A stretch of 64,000 nucleotides of DNA from Oscheius dolichura (Eukaryota > Nematoda > Chromadorea > Rhabditida > Rhabditidae), in contig OW051497.1 of the NCBI GenBank assembly GCA_932521035.1, positions 2,046,001-2,110,000 on the forward strand. The letters are read 5' to 3'. The notes below the pieces were generated by a model. It was not told the DNA's origin. It made no database searches and saw nothing but the letters and a program-made list of their open reading frames with translations. Numbering within the stretch: position 1 is the stretch's first letter; the number at the start of each line of letters is the position of its first letter. Positions 53,079 through 63,943 of the stretch are shown here, piece by piece. Position numbers and translations under genes: made by a program.

Positions 53079-53911
53079 ATGAATCGTTTCACTGAGATTC
53101 CCATTGGAATATCCCGAAAACAGTTAAAAACAACACTAAGAAAGCCATAAGAAGTGATAATATGGGGACAACTCTGAATTTGGGGAAGGGGGCGTCATTT
53201 CTTATGGTAAGAACTGCTCAAGTCTGCTTGATATCACACATACCAGTAGACCACTAGAAAAAGACCGGAAATGGTGAAAATGTGCTCATAGTCCGAAAAG
53301 TGTGACCATAGCCCAAAATCGATTTTGGAGGTGGGACTATAGCCCACTTTTATTTTCGGGCTATGGTATACCATAGAGTCGAGCAAAGTTACTTCAGGAC
53401 TGTTCCGAACATTCTGGTCGGAATATCGCTCATCCCCCCGCGGACATGAGTCGTCCCCTCAGTCTAGGTCCGATGGACTCATCCGTAACCTCCTCTACCC
53501 TTTCCCCCCCTCTCTCTCCTAGTATTATAGAATAAATATATATAAACCATATAAATAGTCTCCTATCCCAATTGGGGAGACACGGGGAATGCAAAGGCGT
53601 CAACCTATTCGCCAGTAGGAAAGGCGGGACGAAACAAGGGCGTTAAAAATCTATAAAAATCATTTTTACTGTTTCTCTTTTGTTTTTTTGTCTATTTCTT
53701 GTGATGTTTCTGACATTTCAAAATTCGCTTCTTCCTCACTACCTATAATATGGCAGCCCTCATTTTCTCCGTTTCTGTCAAACTTAGTTTGAAATCAATG
53801 GAAAATTAATTTATTTTATAATAAGCTCGCTTGTGAAGGAGGAACGCCATAATTTTTTGAGTTATTCCAGTTCGCTTTCATAGATTATTTCCCTTTTCAC
53901 AGGGGCTCCAA
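53079..53911. other. Intergenic, short palindrome only
   Basis: Between the repeat arm and protease 2. Holds a 16-nt perfect palindrome CTATGGTATACCATAG (53361-53376) within repeated words of the form CATAGCCC/GGGCTATG, and a pyrimidine-rich tract near 53500. No gene seen. Confidence 0.4.
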
Positions 53912-55271
53912 ATGGAACACCGCCTAAAAATTATGCTCCTTCTGCTCTTCGCTGTTTTCTCCCTCACCATTGGAAACCCTCTCACCGTGGAAGAAAATGA
54001 CGAGCTGCAGAAGGATTGCGGAAAGACATACATGAGTAAGTAATATCCAGGTTCTTTAATCTCCCAATTTAGAAACAAGACTTCCGAGATCCATAAATAC
54101 CAGAGCAACAACGAGGAACGAGGCACCCTTCACAGTACTGCTTCACTTGTCTGTTATAGACGGAACTGTTGAAGAGAGTAAGTTTTACCTCCAAATTTTC
54201 CTGTTTTATATAATGCTATTTGCAAATTTGTGGCCGTTTTCAGGACTGGCCGCAAGGAGGACGTTTCCATATTATACAACATGGGAAAAATGCGCTGGAA
54301 CTGTTATTAGTCGTCGTCATATTTTGACTGCTGCCCGCTGCATTGCCTATTTCTACTGGTACGTTCTGCATTTCAACTGATTTTAACCCATTTTAGCAAT
54401 GTATCCGATCCCCATGCTCAGCCAGTGCCGTATTTCGAAAAGGATGACTCTCTGAGACCCTACAGTTCGAAGCTCAACTACTTCTTTGTGACGGCTCCAA
54501 CCGTTTGTCAGGAAAAGTGCGACTCTGTGCTGAAAGAGACAATTGTCAAGCCGAAACGCGCCTTCTTCAGCATGGAATACGTCAACAGAATGTGTAGGAA
54601 GGAAACAGAGATGAGAGGAGATGTAGCCGTTATTGAATTGGAGGAGGATCTTCCCTTCACAGAAACAGTCCAACCTGCTTGCCTCTATCCCCGAAAGATC
54701 GAGGAACACTCCCTTCTGAGCATGTACAGCTATGGAATATCCAAGTAGGTGGTGGCCTTAACATTGTTTAATAGTTTCTTTAGTGATGTGGACAGCCGAA
54801 CTGGTGGAATAATGAGAAAACATTTGACCAAGGCTATGACTAAAGAAGAATGTGTTAATCATAAGATGCTGGCAGGTCTTAATATAACTCGGCAACAGAA
54901 AGAGGCGTTCTTCCTGAAGGATGATCTGTGCACTGGTGACAAGAAATCCATGCCTTGCAAGGTATGTTTACTTTCCTTTTTTAAGATTATTTCCATTTAA
55001 GGATGACGGTGGCGCCGGCCTCGTCCTTAGGGATGAGAAACTCACGTATGTTGCTGCCGTTGCACTAGGAGGACAGGCTTGCTCACCAGAAAAGGATCCA
55101 GCGGATCTTATAGTCCTTAATCAACACATTTACCATCACATGGACTGGATTTGCCTTGTTTCTGGAGTTTGTCCCCGTGGATACCTGACAGAGGAGCAGA
55201 AGAGCAAGATGGAGAAGGCCTACTATACAATGAAGGCTACTGACAACTTCACCTTGGAACCAGTTGTATAA
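53912..55271 (+). CDS. Serine protease homologue 2, catalytically dead
   Basis: Same exon plan as protease 1: signal peptide (LKIMLLLLFAVFSLTIGNPL), pro-region LTVEENDELQKDCGKTYM, then RNEAPFTVLLHLSVIDGTVE. The His motif is ILTAARC (His to Arg). Asp is kept in RGDVAVIELEED. The Ser motif is CKDDGGAG: Ser becomes Gly, and the preceding oxyanion-hole Gly becomes Asp. The frame is otherwise open with good splice sites and a full C-terminus (DWICLVSGVCPRGY, NFTLEPVV). It therefore looks like a maintained pseudoprotease rather than a broken gene. A dominant-negative, cofactor or binding role is inferred from other serine protease homologues. Start could also be the Met at 53933. Confidence 0.78.
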
Positions 55272-55540
55272 CAGAAGAAGACGTAATCCATTGTGATCAT
55301 AATTTTCTCTAAATAAACTGTCGGCAAATGAGGAGTTCCAATTGAAATGAACTTAACGAAGAGAAAGAGACCCATAGTTGATCCGGTCTTTTTCGTATCA
55401 CTAGTTTGGGATAACAAAAAAGTAAAAATCGAGTTAAAACATTTCGACCATCATGAGCACAGTACGGTTTATTGAATCTGGGGGGAGAATCTAACAGGCT
55501 CGCCTTTTCCTCACATTTCAATTGATTAGAGCTTATTTTA

Positions 55541-55700
55541 GCAACTTCTCTGATACCCATGCTGAGTCAATTCCCTATTTCGAGCACGAAGAGACTCTGA
55601 AACCCTACCGTTCGAAGCTCAACTACTTCTTTGTGACGGCTCCAACCGTTTGCCAGGAAAATTGTGACTCGGTGCATAATAATGCTACGTTTTCTGTGTT
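55541..55700 (+). pseudogene. Protease fragment (Asp-exon 5' part)
   Basis: SNFSDTHAESIPYFEHEETL then KPYRSKLNYFFVTAPTVCQE NCDSV repeats the start of the fourth coding block of protease 2 (SDPHAQPVPYFEKDDSLRPY). It breaks off before the catalytic Asp motif. No signal peptide, His or Ser exon. A partial tandem duplicate joined to unrelated sequence. Confidence 0.75.
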
Positions 55701-55879
55701 TTTTTCCTATTCTCCAAAAAGCGGCCCATCATCGAAAGGAAAATGGAAAGCAGGTGGGTGGCCCGTCAAATCATCACGGGTAAGTTGTCTTTAGTGGGCC
55801 AGCTCCCTTTTCATCTGTCACCGGCCATGTTAGACGCCCACATTCAAAATTCCCATCTGTCCGGTTTATTGGAATTTTA

Positions 55880-56580
55880 GACACGGAAAAGTTCTTTGAA
55901 CCACTCTGTAAAACATTGAAGAAACATCGTGTAACTTGTGATGACTTAGAGGTGGATGTGTTGAACCAGAGCCAGATGGGTATCCTTCTGAAAATTCTCA
56001 ATCCTGCCGAAGTCAGATGCTCATTCACAGGGTTTCTATATATTTATAACTTAAAAAAAGTTTTGGTAACTTGAATTTGATTATGTCTATCTTAATTGTA
56101 ATTTAAGCAAAGTATCACTATATTCGCGATGGAGCAGGTAGACATGGTCGATGCTATGCCAACATTCCTGTCCGCTGGTCCGAAGGTCAAGATCAAGTGC
56201 CAAGAGCAGGAAACGGAGCAGTTCGAATTGCTCAAAACCATACTCAAGGTGAGAAGAAGAAGTGAAAATATTTATTCGCTTCTTTGTAGATTCTGCTCTC
56301 TGAGTCACGACCAAATCACGACTTCTCGTTCGATGTGTCATGGGAACAATCGACACCGTACACCAAAGATGACCTGGCCATGAAGTTCAGCGACATGAAG
56401 ATTTATGGGACAAGGGAGGATGAGGGATTCATCTTTGTCGATATCGACTTTAGTCAATATGCTCCTCAAACGAGTTCAACCTGGTGCTGGCTCAGCTTCT
56501 ACCATAGCCGGGAGCAGACCCATGCGTCGCTATCGTTTCGAAAACTAGTTTTTCTTCCCGATTACCCCCGTCAGAACTGA
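55880..56580 (+). pseudogene. F-box/FTH C-terminal region without F-box
   Basis: Three exons in phase. From about 55880, DTEKFFEPLCKTLKKHRVTC then LLKILNPAEVRCSFTG. From about 56115, MEQVDMVDAMPTFLSAGPKV then EQFELLKTILK. From about 56290, ILLSESRPNHDFSFDVSWEQ to LVFLPDYPRQN, stop TGA at 56580. The first segment aligns with the F-box gene at 16053 (ALENLCTILMKNRIT, LLKILKPLEV). The region upstream, where an F-box should be, is instead the protease fragment and GC-rich linker. It may be a truncated gene, or start internally at the Met near 56129 and encode only an FTH-like domain. Confidence 0.5.
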
Positions 56581-56846
56581 TCTACCCTCCTTCCACTTTT
56601 CAGTTCTTCCTGAATTCTTCTTTGAAGCATGATCATTTTGCTGTAGATTTCATTGATTCCTTAATTTTTATTAAATAAAGATAATCATTTTCCAGTGAGG
56701 CTTTGGCGAACCACTGTAACCCATTCCCGCCCTGTCGTCCTGTCATCTGAGTTACCACTTCTTCTTTTGTTCCTCCTGAGTTCGTCTAGTTCTATTGATG
56801 TTTCTGCACTTACTTTCCGCTTCAGATAACAAATCGCCCCGCTTTT
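56581..56846. other. Intergenic, convergent 3' ends
   Basis: AATAAA occurs near 56679 after the FTH fragment. No further gene seen. Confidence 0.4.
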
Positions 56847-57068
56847 TCAGTTCAGTCTGTAGCGGTCGTCTTCTTCAATACCTCCAATCTTCCTGGTTCT
56901 TGGCGTGGCCTGTTCCGATGAGAATGACAAGTAAATCATCGAATCTTCGCTGAAGTTTGTCCAGGTGGGGAGTTGACAGACGCTCGGAAGATCAGCCTGG
57001 AGAAGGAGTCCCGCATACTGCAACTTGCCAATAACTTCAAGCTGGCGCCTTTTCAACCACGTCTTCAT
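56847..57068 (-). CDS. Possible terminal exon, unrecognised
   Basis: A 73-residue minus-strand frame, WLKRRQLEVIGKLQYAGLLL then QLPTWTNFSEDSMIYLSFSS, ending DDRYRLN. Composition looks coding and resembles the C-terminal part of FTH-type proteins, but no partner exon or poly(A) signal settles it. Confidence 0.28.
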   Translation of the reverse strand: MKTWLKRRQLEVIGKLQYAGLLLQADLPSVCQLPTWTNFSEDSMIYLSFSSEQATPRTRKIGGIEEDDRYRLN

Positions 57069-57316
57069 TCTTTGTAATCATAACTTCTTCTCGTAATAAA
57101 TTGTTGTTAAATGGTGTTTTCTTTGATTTGTTTTTGTTCCTCAATCCTGTAAGCAGAAGTCCATGTAGATTAACGGCCAAATGAATAAGACAAAAGGATC
57201 GCGTTTCCAGAAACGAAAACGTGATGTTTAATATGATCGGACCAATTCTATTGTTTCCCTTTTCAAAGCATTCCACTCCTTGCATAAAAGGCGCCACCTT
57301 CATTTGACCGTCCGAA

Positions 57317-58779
57317 ATGGAAATTCTCCTGTTTTCTGTTCTTGCTCTCTCCGTATTTGGTAATCGTCTCAGCGAGGAGGAGAATGGCGAACTACAGAAG
57401 ATGTGCGGACAAACGTTCTTGGTGAATGGTAAGTATCAATTCAACTGTTATTCGTGTATTGTCTTACAGGATTACAAGGCTCGATTCTTGAGTCGATGAA
57501 CACTAATATCAGTTCAAGGAATGAGGCCCCGTTTGCAGTTCAGCTCAGGTCAACTTTGCAAGATGGCAGTGCTAAAGAAAGTGAGCAACTTTTCTAGAGA
57601 ATAGTAACGTTTCTAGGACTCCGCAATAGTCAACCTGACTGTTCTGGAACAATTATCAGTCCACGCCACATCCTCACAGCTGCCCACTGTTTTGCAAATG
57701 AGGGCTACCGTAAATGGTCGGTTTAGAAGGCACATTCGTTGAAAGTTGTTTAGCAATGGAGCTTCAATTGAAGAATTTACTCCTACCTTGATGATGAGCA
57801 ATATCTTGATGAAGCTGAACTACTTCATCATTGCTGCTCCAACTGTCTGCAACGCTACAACATGCAGCTCAGATCTGAAACGTGGGATTGCCAAGCCAAA
57901 GCGCGTCTTTGTTTCAAGAGCCTGGCTAAATCACTTCTGTTCGAAAACTATTAAAGGTGAAATAAGAGGAGATGTAGCTATTGTTGAACTGGAAGAAGAT
58001 ATTGCTTTTGGCCCTACCGTACAACCCGCTTGTCTTAATCGTAAGGATTTTGTTTTCTCTGTAAATCTTTTAGAGACTTTTAGCAAGTGTTGGTTATCGA
58101 AAGCTGCTCACTCTTTATGCCTATGGAACGGTGGAGTAAGCATTTTTGCTTTCTTCTAAGAAATAGTAATTTTAGATACGACAAAACTAACACTGCTGGC
58201 GTTCTACGGAAGCATGAAAGCAAAACCATAACACAGACAATGTGTCGGCAGTATAAGGTTCCGGATGAATTTGAGAATCCTGTTACTTCTGCAGACACTG
58301 CTCTAGATCTGTTTCCTAATGGAACATTCAGAATTATGGCAGACGATATTTGCTCTATCAGTAAAAAGACGATGGCCTGCCAGGTAAGCCTGTGAATAGA
58401 CAATTCTGAATACCCTCCTAGGGAGACAGCGGCGGTGGCCTGGTCTTCAAAAAACTTCACAGGACATATGTCGCAGCGGTGACATCTTTTGGGCCTCCTT
58501 GTGTAAAGCATTGGAAATATCCTAGTAAGACATAGTCAGGCTGATACTCTCAAGTATTCAGATGGATTCATGGACGTCAGCGCCTCTATTTCTCCTCACC
58601 TTGGTTGGATATGGGCCGCGACTGGTATCACCTTTGGAAGAAACTATGCTGAAGAAGACATTGACGTCTTTATGAAAGACGCTTACACATTTGAACGCCA
58701 TTCGAACTTTGATTTGGAACTGGTAAGACCTCATTCGTTTGGACAAACTCTTATCCAACGAAGAAGATACCTACCTTGA
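57317..58779 (+). CDS. Secreted chymotrypsin-fold serine protease 3
   Basis: Signal peptide MEILLFSVLALSVFGNRLSE, pro-region EENGELQKMCGQTFLVN, then RNEAPFAVQLRSTLQDGSAK. Triad intact: ILTAAHC, RGDVAIVELEED, CQGDSGGG. The residue at the S1-pocket base is Met (TMACQGDSG), as in protease 1. Two places look broken until spliced correctly. NPSVGYRKLLTLYAYGTVE is restored by an intron ending GACTTTTAG and a GTAAGC donor near 58136; HWKYPNGFMDVSASISPHLG is restored by a 37-nt intron at about 58525-58561. C-terminus GWIWAATGITFGRNYAEEDI ... NFDLEL, with a slightly longer end than its paralogues. Stop at 58777-58779. Likely active and secreted. Confidence 0.76.
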
Positions 58780-59190
58780 AATAAAGAATGTTAATTTTGT
58801 AGTGTAGAGGTTGAGCTCCTTCACCACTTTCAGGAAACTCGAACAGTTATTCCGTCGATCATCATTTGAATAGAACAGCATAGTTCAATCATTCCTCTTT
58901 CTTTCTTGTTGCTATGGGGATTGGTCGGCTTGAAGAGAAAGATCTATATTTTGTTGCTATCATGCGATCAATCGTTTCAGTTGCAAAGAATTGCGCCTCC
59001 GGTATATGCTTTGCTGGGAGACCAAGAAGGCCGTTGATGATACTCGCCGAAAGGAATCGAAAAATGCCCGAAAAAATGAATGAATAGCACAAAAGTGTCA
59101 TTTGAAATCAATAGAAATTTGAATTGTACTTATTGCCAACGCATTCTGTTTCTTGCATAAAAGGCAGTCGCCGCCTTGCCGTTGTCAAAT

Positions 59191-59720
59191 ATGAGGATTC
59201 TTCTGTTTCTTGTTACTCTTCTCTCCGTGGCTTGTCAACGTCTCAGCAAGGAGGAAAATGACTGCTTACGGGAGATCTGTGGACAAACATTCCTGGTGAA
59301 TGGTATGAAATTAATATCTATCGAGCCCGACGCGAAGCGCCCGGCGTGATTTGGGTTTACTCAGTGCACATGCCAAGCCCTTATTTTGATTTTGATGGCA
59401 TAACTTTTTTCAGTTGTATACAGAGGTATTTTCAGCATACTACTGACCGGATTCCTGCAAAAAACCAACAAAAAAGTGTCAAACTTCGATCGACCCACAA
59501 CTCGAAAACGGCTCGTTTTTACAGGTTTTTAATCACGACGGAGGTATTCTTAGCCTACCGATGTCAATCCTGGCTGGAAACCGTATTCGGAGGAAGATAT
59601 CGACACTTTTATGGGTCGTGTCTATACTTTCGGGCCCCACGCGAACTTCGATTTAGAAGTAGCACGATCCAATGTACTTGGGAAAGGATCTGGCCAGAAT
59701 CAGTGATTTTCCTTTGACAT
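59191..59720 (+). pseudogene. Protease copy 4 with the catalytic core deleted
   Basis: The first exon is perfect (MRILLFLVTLLSVACQRLSK, EENDCLREICGQTFLVN, donor GTATGA at about 59302) and the last exon is recognisable (NPGWKPYSEEDIDTFMGRVY, TFGPHANFDLEVARS, stop TGA near 59715). Everything between, including the His, Asp and Ser exons, is replaced by about 230 bp of unrelated sequence. If spliced it would encode only a secreted stub. Confidence 0.72.
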
Positions 59721-59882
59721 CGAAGAGGGAACCCCGTTTCTAGGAGAGGAACCTTGGGAATGAGTAAATTCTTTAATATAGACCATTTCAACCTGGATTT
59801 TTGCTAAATGACAATTATAAAATGGAGCTACCAAAACCATGGAATACGATATATTGAAGTTTGTTGTGGTTGACTGAACATT

Positions 59883-60340
59883 TCAGTGACATCCGCGACG
59901 GCTTCTGTAGTCGAACTTCTGTTCCTTCTGGTTATTCTGACGGGAGGATTGATATTTTGCTGGGTTCTGAACTCTTCCATAGTGTCATATCGAGATTAGC
60001 TTACGAAGGGAGGCTTATGAGGCTTACTCCCCTTATCCGCAGGGGTACCATCAGGCTGTTCGCAGTCCTTGCCACCTGGCTGAAAAGAAATGATGCCTCA
60101 TTAGAAAGGAGGCAAAACCTTTCCATCATACGTTTCTGCTTGGGGCATCCCGGCTTTTTCAGGAGGCGGCGGATTCTTTTCGTTCACGTTTCTCTAAAAT
60201 CAAACAGGAGTACCCAATGATCTCCAGAGAGCCGAACAAATAAAATTTTTGAGAAGAACTCTTCGACTTACTTCCCCATCTCCAGTTTCTTCTGGGAGGC
60301 TCTTGCTGCAGGAGCCATCTTCCTCTTTGATTGGCTCCAT
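59883..60340 (-). CDS. Small hydrophilic four-exon protein, unrecognised
   Basis: Met at 60340, just after TTTTTCAGATCGAAAATAAGG (trans-splice-type acceptor). Exons: MEPIKEEDGSCSKSLPEETG DGE (60340-60272, donor GTAAGT); RNVNEKNPPPPEKAGMPQAE TYDGK; PGGKDCEQPDGTPADKGSKP HKPPF (donor GTAAGC); NPAKYQSSRQNNQKEQKFDY RSRRGCH, stop TGA at 59883-59885. All joins are phase 0 with good GT/AG sites. About 100 residues: acidic start, Pro-rich middle, Arg/Gln-rich end. This suggests a disordered, possibly nucleic-acid-binding protein; family not recognised. Confidence 0.58.
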
Positions 60341-61134
60341 CCTTATTTTCGATCTGAAAAACAGTTACCTAAAAATGGGAAGAAAGTAAAACGGAAAGCT
60401 ATACCAGCTGGGATCAACTGATCAAATCAGATGACGAGTTACGGAACGGACCGAATTGCGTAGCTGTAGAAGAAGCCGAGAGCTAGTAATTAATAAGGAA
60501 GAATATACGAGGCAGGTGAATACGCAGTAGTATTCAATCATACATTTCCAGTTACGGGGGCAACGGTGCGGCTTGGTTGCTAGGGATCAAAGGCGGAAGC
60601 CGGCTAATTGCTAATGTGTTAATTAGTAGGGGGTCTATTACCTGGAAAAGACTGCGCTTTGGGGCCTCTTTAGAGAAGATTAGAACACCACATTTTATCA
60701 GCCATAGTAAGCCTGTCAAATCGCTGTTCCCATCCTCGGTCATTCCTAATGCCGAAGCTTATCTTTTGTTACAAATGAAATTTCCTTTCAACTTAAAATT
60801 GCGCCTTGCAACAATAGAAATAAGCATTTCAAACTTTATGTTCTGTACTTTAGACAAACAATTTGCTAGTTAGCTAAAGTTACTCACCTAAGAAACTGCA
60901 TTATCAATAGAATAGAGTATGTAATCAGGGGTTCGCTGCGGAACCAAGTCATTCGTCAATTGACAAATTCTTCGAAAAAAGATGATTTCACTTTTATTTA
61001 TACTGTAACGTAACACCGGATTTCATTTTAAAAAGACAGCGTTCTAGACAACGAATACCAAATACCAAAAATAAATAATAAAGGGCAAGTTGTTTGCATT
61101 GTGGTCGTGTTGTTACTTCATTCATATCTCTTCT
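60341..61134. other. Intergenic, nothing firm
   Basis: A plus-strand frame (60577-60873) without splice sites or motifs, and an AATAAATAATAAA stretch near 61069 in the plus strand. No supported gene. Confidence 0.35.
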
Positions 61135-63216
61135 TCACGGCGTGACAGAAGTGGTTTCACCAAGTGCGCTCTGCCTCAAAGCTGCCGCTCGTGTAATCCG
61201 TCTCGTTCCATCGGTAACGATAGCTCCATTGTTCACCGGAGTCCCTTCGTGTTCAGCTGACAGTCCTCTGATGTTTTCCTTGGGCCTGATCCGACTGGCA
61301 ACCGTTCTATCGAGTATACTCCTCTCGATAGCGACCCGCTTCCGAAGCACTCTACCCGAGGATGGGGCAGAGGCATTCGCCGAGGCCAGGCAAGGGACGC
61401 GGACTACCTTCTCATGGACGATCTAGAAGCTTGTTTTAAAGATGTAAATATAAGGCAATTTAACATAAAGAGGTTAAACGCTTACCCTTGAAGTCGTCCT
61501 GGCCGGCAATCGAGGAGGGGCAAGTTCTACTTCAGCATCATACACTTCCTGTTTAGGTTCTTCCACGAACTCCTGCTCTCGATCGGACATCTCTTCTTCG
61601 ATTATCTCCTCTCGAAGGTTGTCCTATAATCATTTATGCATACGTATAACAGCCAAGTCACTTCATTTCTCTCTTCATTGTTAGGAATAGGGTGATCCTC
61701 AGTTCCGTCCATCCGTTCCCTTAGGAAGTCGTCAGCAAGGAGGTCGCTGGCTGTGCTCCGTTTCTTCTAAACAGAATTTCTAACTGAAACAGTACGTAGC
61801 CTAACCGAGTCAACGTCCAGAGCTTTGCTTAGGAAGGCTCCCAACTCCCTGACCACGTTTCTCTCAAAGCGATGATCCTTTAGCATCCGGTAAAGAGTAG
61901 TTCTCTTGTCCTTGAAGAAGTCAGGCTTAACTTTGGAATATTCCTCAGTATTAAAACGAAAAACCGGGAATCTGTCTCCTTTATAGTTTTCCGGGATACT
62001 GAGGCACGCCATAATCTGCTTGAGGTGCTCTTGGTCGAGCTGTTCCTCGCTTCCCTTCTCCAGGTTAAGGTGGGGATCAAACAAGTAGCCCGTAGTAGAG
62101 AGCTCGTAAGTCTGAAATAAATTTTGAGATAAAAAGAATGGAAGAACTCGCCATGGTACCGACACTCCATATGTCCAGAGCAGTGGTCAGTGGGGTGCCA
62201 AGCATGACTTCAGGAGCTCGATATTCTCTCGTTGATACGACTTTTTTAACGCGGGGGGAAACCTTCCATTCGGCGCTCCCGAAGTCGCCAATCTTGACCT
62301 GAAACATATTCTATTTTTTTGTTTAGAAGCAACTCTTACTGGATAGTGAAAGTCAGGACCGGTGGCCACGTCCTTCGCACTCAGAGGAGCCTTGTTCTTG
62401 GCTAATTTCCACTGCAATGAGAGCTGTCATTTTTCCCCGGTTCCTACTTACATATGGTCCAGACCGGATGTCTTTGATCAAGGAGGGGTCCACGTCAATC
62501 CCATTGGCGAGGCTTTCTTCTAAGCTGTCGACGGCGATCCTGTAGTAGTGCTCCGTCGGCAAGAGAACCATCACGTTCTCCGGCTTGATGTCCGCGTGAA
62601 CTATTCGATGCCCATGAAGATATTGAAGGGCGAGTAGGACCTAAAACGAGCAAATTGGAAGAAGAAAAAGAAGTAGCTAACTTGTCGGGTGATCTTCTTC
62701 ACCCATTCAATGGGCAATCCGTCTTCCCTGGCTGATATCACTTCCACTAGGCTGTATCCGACAGGCTGAAATGAACTGTTATGCACAAAAAGTGGAATAA
62801 AAGGTACCTCCATGAGAATGACCTGAGTGCATTTATTCAACTTAAAGTGCCCATGGTACATTACAATGTGGTGTAGGCGGTGGTCGACGTCGTTCTTTTT
62901 CCAGATTCTGTCGAAATTCTTACACAGTGAACATCGAAAAGGACAATAAAACCATACCGCAGCTTCGGTTTTCATATTGTAGTTGCAGGTTTCCTCCTGC
63001 TTGGCAATCTTGGCGACCTGCAAGGCCTTCCACCGCGCATTCCAGACCAACCAGCACGTACCGAACGTACCACTTCCAACAATGGCAATCGGGAGTACCG
63101 AACTGAGAGGAAAAACTTTAAATGATTAAGCGAAATTCTCACTTTCCATTTCCTCTCCCTTCCATTCGCTGTCCAACAGCTACTTTCGTGTCTTCATAGT
63201 CGTCGCCGTTGCTCAT
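61135..63216 (-). CDS. CMGC protein kinase, SRPK/CLK-like
   Basis: Phosphorylates Ser/Thr, by family relation probably SR-rich splicing proteins. Met at 63216 (MSNGDDYEDTKVAVGQRMEG). Gly loop VGSGTFGTCWL, ATP lysine in QVAKIAK, catalytic loop YLHGHRIVHADIKPENVMV, then an insert of about 55 residues, DFGSAEW, activation end VVSTREYRAPEVML, then DIWSVGTMATYELSTTGYLF DPH. The HxDIKPEN, LFDPH and insert position resemble SRPK; DFGSA and STR-x-YRAPEV resemble CLK/LAMMER. KRSTASDLLADDFL closes the domain. An acidic stretch (REEIIEEEMSDREQEFVEEP) and a basic tail (RKRVAIERSILDRTVASRIR) follow, stop TGA at 61135-61137. Eleven or so exons with short introns. Key residues are present, so an active kinase is expected. 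Confidence 0.78.
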
Positions 63217-63628
63217 TGTTGTGAAACGGAGCTTATCCGTATTATATAAAAAACAGAGGAGATGGCGGGCAAACGGGCGGTTAATACTGGCAATTAATAA
63301 AAATACTGAAGAAAGTAACGCAATAGGGGTCATCTCGCTTTGTATGGAAAGCATTGCCTCTGAGCGCTTTTCGATTCATCGATTTTGCCCACAGTCGTCC
63401 AAAAAGACGCGAATAAAACAGATAAGTACGTTTGAAACAGCTGAAAGGGAATGATGGATTGAGAGGCAAACTTCTAGATGGATCGTACACGAGTATAACA
63501 CTAAATACTCGAAAGAAGAGAAATTTGGAAGAGAAAGTTTCAGAAAAGTTTACACAACCGAAAACGTAAGCTAGTAATTAGAATAAGCTGTATTGCCCAG
63601 ACAATGTTGATTAAAAAGTTAAGACATT
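63217..63628. other. Kinase upstream region
   Basis: About 410 bp between the kinase start and the 3' end of the next minus-strand gene; no ORF with support. Confidence 0.4.
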
Positions 63629-63943
63629 TTATTGTGGATTAGACGGAGACTCCACTGTCCATTGTTGAGCTAGATATACTGCTGAATGCATCCCGAGCGC
63701 AGTTTTTAACTTCTTTGGTCCAAGTATCCTTCCCATTTTGACGTATTTTCTAAGGGTCTCGATCTGAAGCAGAACTATTTTTAAAAATAACTGAAAATGA
63801 ATACCTTCGTAAGTAAACCATTTGACTGCCTATTTCAGCCTTGCACAGCCTTCCAATGAAGACAAATACTCTTTGGGGCACTCTGAATTCTTGAGGAGGA
63901 AGAGGGCTCCTTCGCTTTCGAAAAAACTTCTAGGCGTCTTCAG
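63629..63943 (-). CDS. 3' end of a gene leaving the window, unrecognised
   Basis: Two exons on the minus strand: about 63943-63805 (FRKRRSPLPPQEFRVPQRVF, VFIGRLCKAEIGSQMVYLRR) and 63763-63629 (IETLRKYVKMGRILGPKKLK then TALGMHSAVYLAQQWTVESP SNPQ), with TAA at 63629-63631 and AATAAAAT overlapping it. The intron is 41 nt with GTATTC...CTTCAG. The upstream join near 63943 is unclear and the start lies beyond the window. Basic protein; no family recognised. Confidence 0.5.

Noticed and set aside
59861-60220. Plus-strand frame with a retrotransposon aspartic-protease-like phrase (DGRIDILLGSEL)
   Set aside because: The opposite strand carries a four-exon gene with perfect phase-0 splice joins over the same bases; the plus frame is explained as its shadow and has no further Pao/gypsy motifs.
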